Origin: Fasciolopsis buskii
Lineage: Eukaryota; Platyhelminthes; Trematoda; Plagiorchiida; Fasciolidae
Length of the DNA: 64,000 nt
Assembly (NCBI GenBank): GCA_008360955.1
Contig: LUCM01004266.1
Span: 232,713-296,712 of the forward strand
Reading direction: 5' to 3'
Positions 59,729 to 64,000 of this stretch are shown here, in pieces (position 1 is the stretch's first letter; each line of letters begins with the position of its first letter). The notes beneath the pieces were generated by a model. It searched no databases and was not told the DNA's origin. It saw only the letters and a program-made list of their open reading frames with translations. The position numbers and the translations under genes are program-made.

Positions 59729-61118
59729 ACACACCTCAGGTAAACCGTGCGCTTCCGCTGGTCTCACTGATTAGCCACGAAAGATGGACTCAGGAACTGC
59801 ATTTTCACATGTTCCTCCAGAATTGACAAGTCAAAGTTGATTTGTCACTCAGTGTTTAATCACATTTCAATGAGAACAGATTTTGGCCACTGCAAGAGCT
59901 TCGTCCTCACCTTCATAGCGCGAATAGTCATAAATTCCCTAACCGCCAGCGTAAACCATTCAGGGGCGCACGGAAAGTGCGCATTTATCAAAAACTATAT
60001 GCATGATCTATTGCTAGGTAAGTTAAGAGATACGCGCTAATGTGCAGCGGCTGTAAAAACGTCTATCCGCAGTGCAATCAAGCAGGCGACAAAATCAGTA
60101 ATGCGGTCCGTAGATGCATACGCCACACCGCGAAGAACTAAAAGAGGGAATGCACCAGCGCCTCGAGTATAATTACATTCTCAGAACATTATAAAATCTA
60201 CAGTCTCAGTTCACTGAGGAAACGTACTGCCATGAGCCCGTTGATCTGAATGACAACATGGACGGATGAACACCGTAAGCTTAGTGCCGTTATTATTATT
60301 ATTACTGCAGTATGTTGCTTCTATCAAAATGTGGCCTCCAGTTCAAATGGTTTGACACGGTGCTGTTTGTAATCCGCTTATAAGCGCAGATGCACGGCAG
60401 AGAAACCGTAAATAGTGACTGCTCATTCCGTCGACTGTATTACACCTAATTAGGTGGAAGGAGATTATTTGTTGCTTAAAACCACAACAGTGCTGTAAGG
60501 TTGTCCTTTACTGACAAAAAAACAACAATCCGTGGTGTCCGGTTGTATCCCATTGGTTTGATAGCAAATGGATAAACAGGAACGTTTTTCGGGCCATCAA
60601 TTCCATGTCGTTCCATGGAGAAGGCCGAAATGACCCTTAACCTAAGCCTGTTTCTCCAGAATAGTGGGTCATTACTAAGGTCGTTATGACTACCTGGATG
60701 AATGGAACATTTTGATTCGTCCTTAAGAGGGTGGGAAGTCAGTAGGAAAATAAGGCGAATTTGACTGCTTTCCGGAGAAAAGAAAAAAGCGAAGTAATGC
60801 AAAGTTATCACGTATCGCTCGAGACTGAATGGTTTTGGAAAACGGACTGAAACAACGGACAGTAATGGGAAACTAACCGTGATAAGGGTCCGCTTTTTTA
60901 TTCAAAGAAGAGGCACCAATCGGTGATATAAATCACAGTAATGACCGCTGTTGTGCGGGCTTCGCGGCTCGTGTGCAACACAGGATGAAGAAGGTGAACA
61001 CCGTTTAGCAGCACAGTCTCCACAAAAAGTGAGTAGTCTTCTCAGACACATGGAACCACATGAACAATCAGTCGTGTTTCCATAGTAGCCGAAGAATTGT
61101 CGCGTCCTCAGTCTCTAT

Positions 61119-61138
61119 AGACCAACTATAGTTGGTCT
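61119..61138. repeat. Perfect 20-bp palindrome
   Basis: AGACCAACTATAGTTGGTCT is identical to its reverse complement, with no spacer. Confidence 0.8.
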
Positions 61139-61169
61139 GGGGCACTAGAGGTGACAATCGCCACCTTTA

Positions 61170-61191
61170 GCATGAATATTAAAATTCATGC
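61170..61191. repeat. 8-bp stem inverted repeat
   Basis: GCATGAAT and ATTCATGC surround a 6-base ATTAAA loop, 31 bp after the 20-bp palindrome. Confidence 0.7.
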
Positions 61192-62086
61192 CTGGTAAAT
61201 GGAAGAAAGGCACATCAAGAGCGAAATAACACAGCTAAAGTCATTTCATGGGCAATTTGCCGCCAGACGCTTAATACTGCCCCGAAAAATAAACCGTTTA
61301 AAATGGCGGGAATGCCTCTGTGACCTTCGTTGCTCCTATGAGCATCTCAGGTCAGTTCAGTTCCGGTTCCAGTTTGATTGCAGGGCCTCGTTGTGAGATA
61401 CCAAAAGGTCCAGATTATTGCACCGAAGGCTCCTTGGATAAGTCGGTGCTTCTAAAATAAGAAGGTGGAAGCTGTGTACATATCCTGGGATAAATATGGG
61501 ATTCTGGTATGTAAATCCAGCTGTCGCCCTCATCAGCTTTAAAAGAAGAAAACTATTATCGTGTCTTCCCCTACAGCATTCTCCCCAGCCTCAAAACTCA
61601 TGCAGTGTCCTCGCAAACACAGACAACCACGCGTCGTCCAGCTTCCCCTCGAATGCACTTGCCGGTAACCCCAAGGCCACTGCCCCTGGTAGCTTGTCTC
61701 AGTCATTTACCACTCTTATAGAAAATGATTCGTTCCTAAAGATCATCCCCTCATTTCTCTTAGAACTTTATCCTCCTGCCTGGTATCAAATCCCATGTTG
61801 ATACTGTACCTCAGTCATGCCCTCAACGATCATGAAGATCTGTATTGAATCCCTTGTCTCCAAGCCCCCAAAGGGGGCACAAGCCGAGTGCTTCTATTTT
61901 CCGCTTTTATCCTGTTTACCTCAGATCTTATGAAATCAGCTTGCAAAAACTTTCGGCCCGTTCCATTACTTTTTACCTCTTACAAACTACGACCTCCATG
62001 CACGTAGGAGTGCCTTCCATTATCATTAAAAGGACCCTGGATTTCTTAGATACTACATTTCTCCTCAGTTGGCTTGAGGCATACTA

Positions 62087-62374
62087 TGTAGCAGAACGTG
62101 GATTTGTCCCTACGGATAGCTTCTATAATCCAACGTTGGCCGCCGAGCGCGGTCGCCATTTGTGCGTTGCTCACGCACACCCCGCTCGCACGCTTCTGGC
62201 AAAATAAACTCAACCTGCTATCGCTTCCGACTCTTTTACTCGCACCGGTAAAGTGTCAGGGGTGCCAGTATTACAGTCCCACCGAGCCGAGTAAGAATAA
62301 CGCACAAGTGATCACAAAAATTGAGGGAAAGCAAACGTAATGCGTGATTCGCAGTAGGACAATCGGTTCTATTA
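62087..62374 (+). repeat. Gypsy-type LTR (probable)
   Basis: The stretch begins TGTAGCAGAACGTGG, a typical gypsy LTR start, has AATAAA at 62203-62208, and ends just before a primer binding site at 62377. Length about 288 bp. The 3' end reads CTATTAAT rather than a clean CA, suggesting decay. A second LTR is not in the window. Confidence 0.5.
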
Positions 62375-62376
62375 AT

Positions 62377-62396
62377 TGGTGAGCCCGGCGTGATTG
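62377..62396 (+). other. Primer binding site resembling tRNA-Trp
   Basis: TGGTGAGCCCGGCGTGATTG matches the complement of the metazoan tRNA-Trp 3' end at 16 of the first 18 positions. CsRn1-type gypsy elements of flukes use a tRNA-Trp primer, as I recall, so this supports the LTR call just upstream. Confidence 0.5.
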
Positions 62397-64000
62397 ACTG
62401 GCCACGTGATTCTCTATTCCTTTCTGCGGATGCCCCATTTGACATGTTTATTTTCACGGGTAAATTATGCCTTTATTTTTTTGCTTCCAATTGTTTTTGC
62501 ATAGATTTCCACTAACTGCGCTTTCCTATCGACGGCTTCCGCTACCTGTTATTCACATCATTTTTTTCAATGTACGGTTCCATGTCCACGGAGCGAAAAC
62601 CGTCTCCAGACCGAACGGCAGAGCTCAAATCGTCATGTGCCCTCCTTTACGCCGCCAAATCCCCAACTCTTGTTTGCTTAAGTTGATTTGCAGTTCGAGC
62701 ATTGCAGGATAACCAGCTACGTCAGTCGTATTGGATGCATCAGTGGTTGTCGTCCCCTAGATGTGGCGCTTCTGTTATGGGATGAAGTAGAATTTTCTCG
62801 CAGTTATGAAGCATTGAGTGCTGTTGTTATTTGGACTGTTGATGCTCAAGACTAGCGGTTTCTAGTCCGGCTGCTACCAGCGCTGCCCGTGGTGACTTCT
62901 GGTGGGAACGGGCCCATCACACCAGAAGTACCGGATGTGCGAGGCAGCCGTAGCGGCCGCGAGGTGAAGCAGCCCATTCGTTTTTGCGCTTTCGTTACTA
63001 TTTCCATATCGATTTGTCGAATGCTGTTTCACTTTGTAGTGATATGACCACGTTTATCAGGCTAGCGCATGGTTGTCGCGGTTACACCGGCAAGGGCAGC
63101 ACCAAATGCTGTAAGATTCCTGCCACCAAGTCGAAAATCCATCGGTGCCCACGAGCAATGTCTCCACCAGTTTGTTTGCCTTACTCGCTTTCAGGAGAAT
63201 CCCAGGGTCAAGGCGATTTCGCGGACTCCGGCACAAATACCATCGGTCCCATGGTTGACATCACGCGTGTAATAAAGGACAAAAGAATTCAAGGTCAAAC
63301 ACTCATCAACTCTGCCTGGCGAAGAGTCTGGAGGAGGGTGGGACCCGTGGGTGTGGGACGCGGTCAGATCCATTTTTCTGACCGGTGCACATCGGGCGGG
63401 CAGCTTGGCTGCAGCGGTGTGTGGGGCACCTAGGCTGGGGTATTACAATTCCTACGTTCACTTCCTAATGGTGATTTTCAGGTTGGGTGTCCGGCGCACG
63501 GTCAGCTCCCAACAACTAACACCTATGAGACGACCAAAATAACGGCAAATTTTCCTATTGGCATTTCTGGATGCTACCTTACTCCTCACACTAGGTTCGG
63601 AATTCGCTCTCAATAGTACCCCGCGCTGCAGGCAATTCACGTGCTTGCAAAAACTCCAGAATTTTTTGGTCAAATTTGTCTTCCGGAAATGCTGCGTAGG
63701 CTCAGCCAATAGCAGGAGTTAAAATCTCTTAGCATACAAAATTTTCCACAGTCGCCGAGACCTGACTGAGGAAATTAAACGGCACCAAGCCCTCCGCCTG
63801 CCTCCACCTCGGGGTACATCACAAGTCCACATCTGAATTCCTAGAGCCTATTTCGGATGATTACTTCTAGAGCCCGGACATTTAAGCTACTCAGCTTATG
63901 GTCTTGTTTATCGCACTTCTCATTCGTTCATTAATCCTCTCCACTTGAAAGAATGAACATTAATCTTTGGGTTGCGCAACCAAGAAGTTTTATGTGGGAG
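62397..64000. other. Unassigned, locally GC-rich
   Basis: No gag or pol motif follows the primer binding site. The frame at 62984-63433 (149 codons) lacks any motif and is rich in Arg, Gly and Ser. A GC-rich part at about 62840-63440 contrasts with the rest of the window and holds a 10-bp hairpin at 62895-62929. Confidence 0.3.
62895..62929. repeat. 10-bp stem hairpin
   Basis: ACTTCTGGTG and CACCAGAAGT are perfectly complementary around a 15-base GC-rich loop. Confidence 0.7.

Larger units (their letters stand above)
59830..62086. other. Unassigned region with inverted repeats
   Basis: Contains only short ORFs, an (ATT)n patch near 60290-60305, and the inverted repeats at 61119 and 61170, which are listed separately. 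A Ser/Pro-rich frame at 61496-61801 has no recognised motif. Confidence 0.3.

Noticed and set aside
61528..61535. CTGATGAG on the minus strand, a possible hammerhead core
   Set aside because: No stem II and no GAAA follow at the proper distance.

Overview
The window looks like nuclear DNA from a parasitic flatworm, most likely a digenean trematode. The grounds are split genes with GT-AG introns of 56 bp to 8.6 kb, decayed RTE, jockey-like, gypsy and Penelope-like retroelements throughout, (TA)n microsatellites, and one scaffold gap (6457-6785, 329 N). The organism call is inference from gene structure and repeat content. No rRNA, CRISPR array or prokaryotic-type operon is seen.

Two host genes can be read exon by exon. 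On the + strand, 2894-29114 holds the 3' half of a TTLL4-like tubulin polyglutamylase gene. Five exons join in phase and encode 745 residues: the end of the catalytic core with its HELFGFD and LEVNVSPS motifs, then a long Ser/Thr-rich tail. The 5' exons lie upstream of the window. On the - strand, 47108-37948 holds a complete eight-exon gene for a CCDC148 orthologue of 605 residues. The two genes converge, with about 8.8 kb between their stop codons. TTLL4-type enzymes glutamylate tubulin of axonemes and other stable microtubules, and CCDC148 is a little-studied coiled-coil protein often linked to cilia, so the pair may share ciliated-cell expression. That link is inference.

The rest is mostly retroelement debris. 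In order: a jockey-like RT (140-1500, -); two RTE copies placed head to head (6280-7300, - and 7325-8700, +), the first split by the scaffold gap; a tRNA-like SINE head (about 16020-16095, -); RTE copies at 18660-19645 (-), 20795-21750 (+) and 35320-36130 (+); an RTE 3' end at 37140-37545 (-); a possible solo LTR near 44.6-44.9 kb; a Penelope-like element with GIY-YIG endonuclease and a decayed hammerhead-like core (53500-54450, -); a gypsy RT fragment (54830-55330, -); and a gypsy-type LTR followed by a tRNA-Trp-like primer binding site (62087-62396, +). TA-rich microsatellites cluster between 30.3 and 33.0 kb.

Several short ORFs with plausible splice sites (23676, 31798, 48845, 59558) may be exons of unrecognised genes and are listed at low confidence. 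Long stretches at 49.1-53.4 kb, 55.4-61.0 kb and 62.4-64.0 kb hold nothing I could assign.
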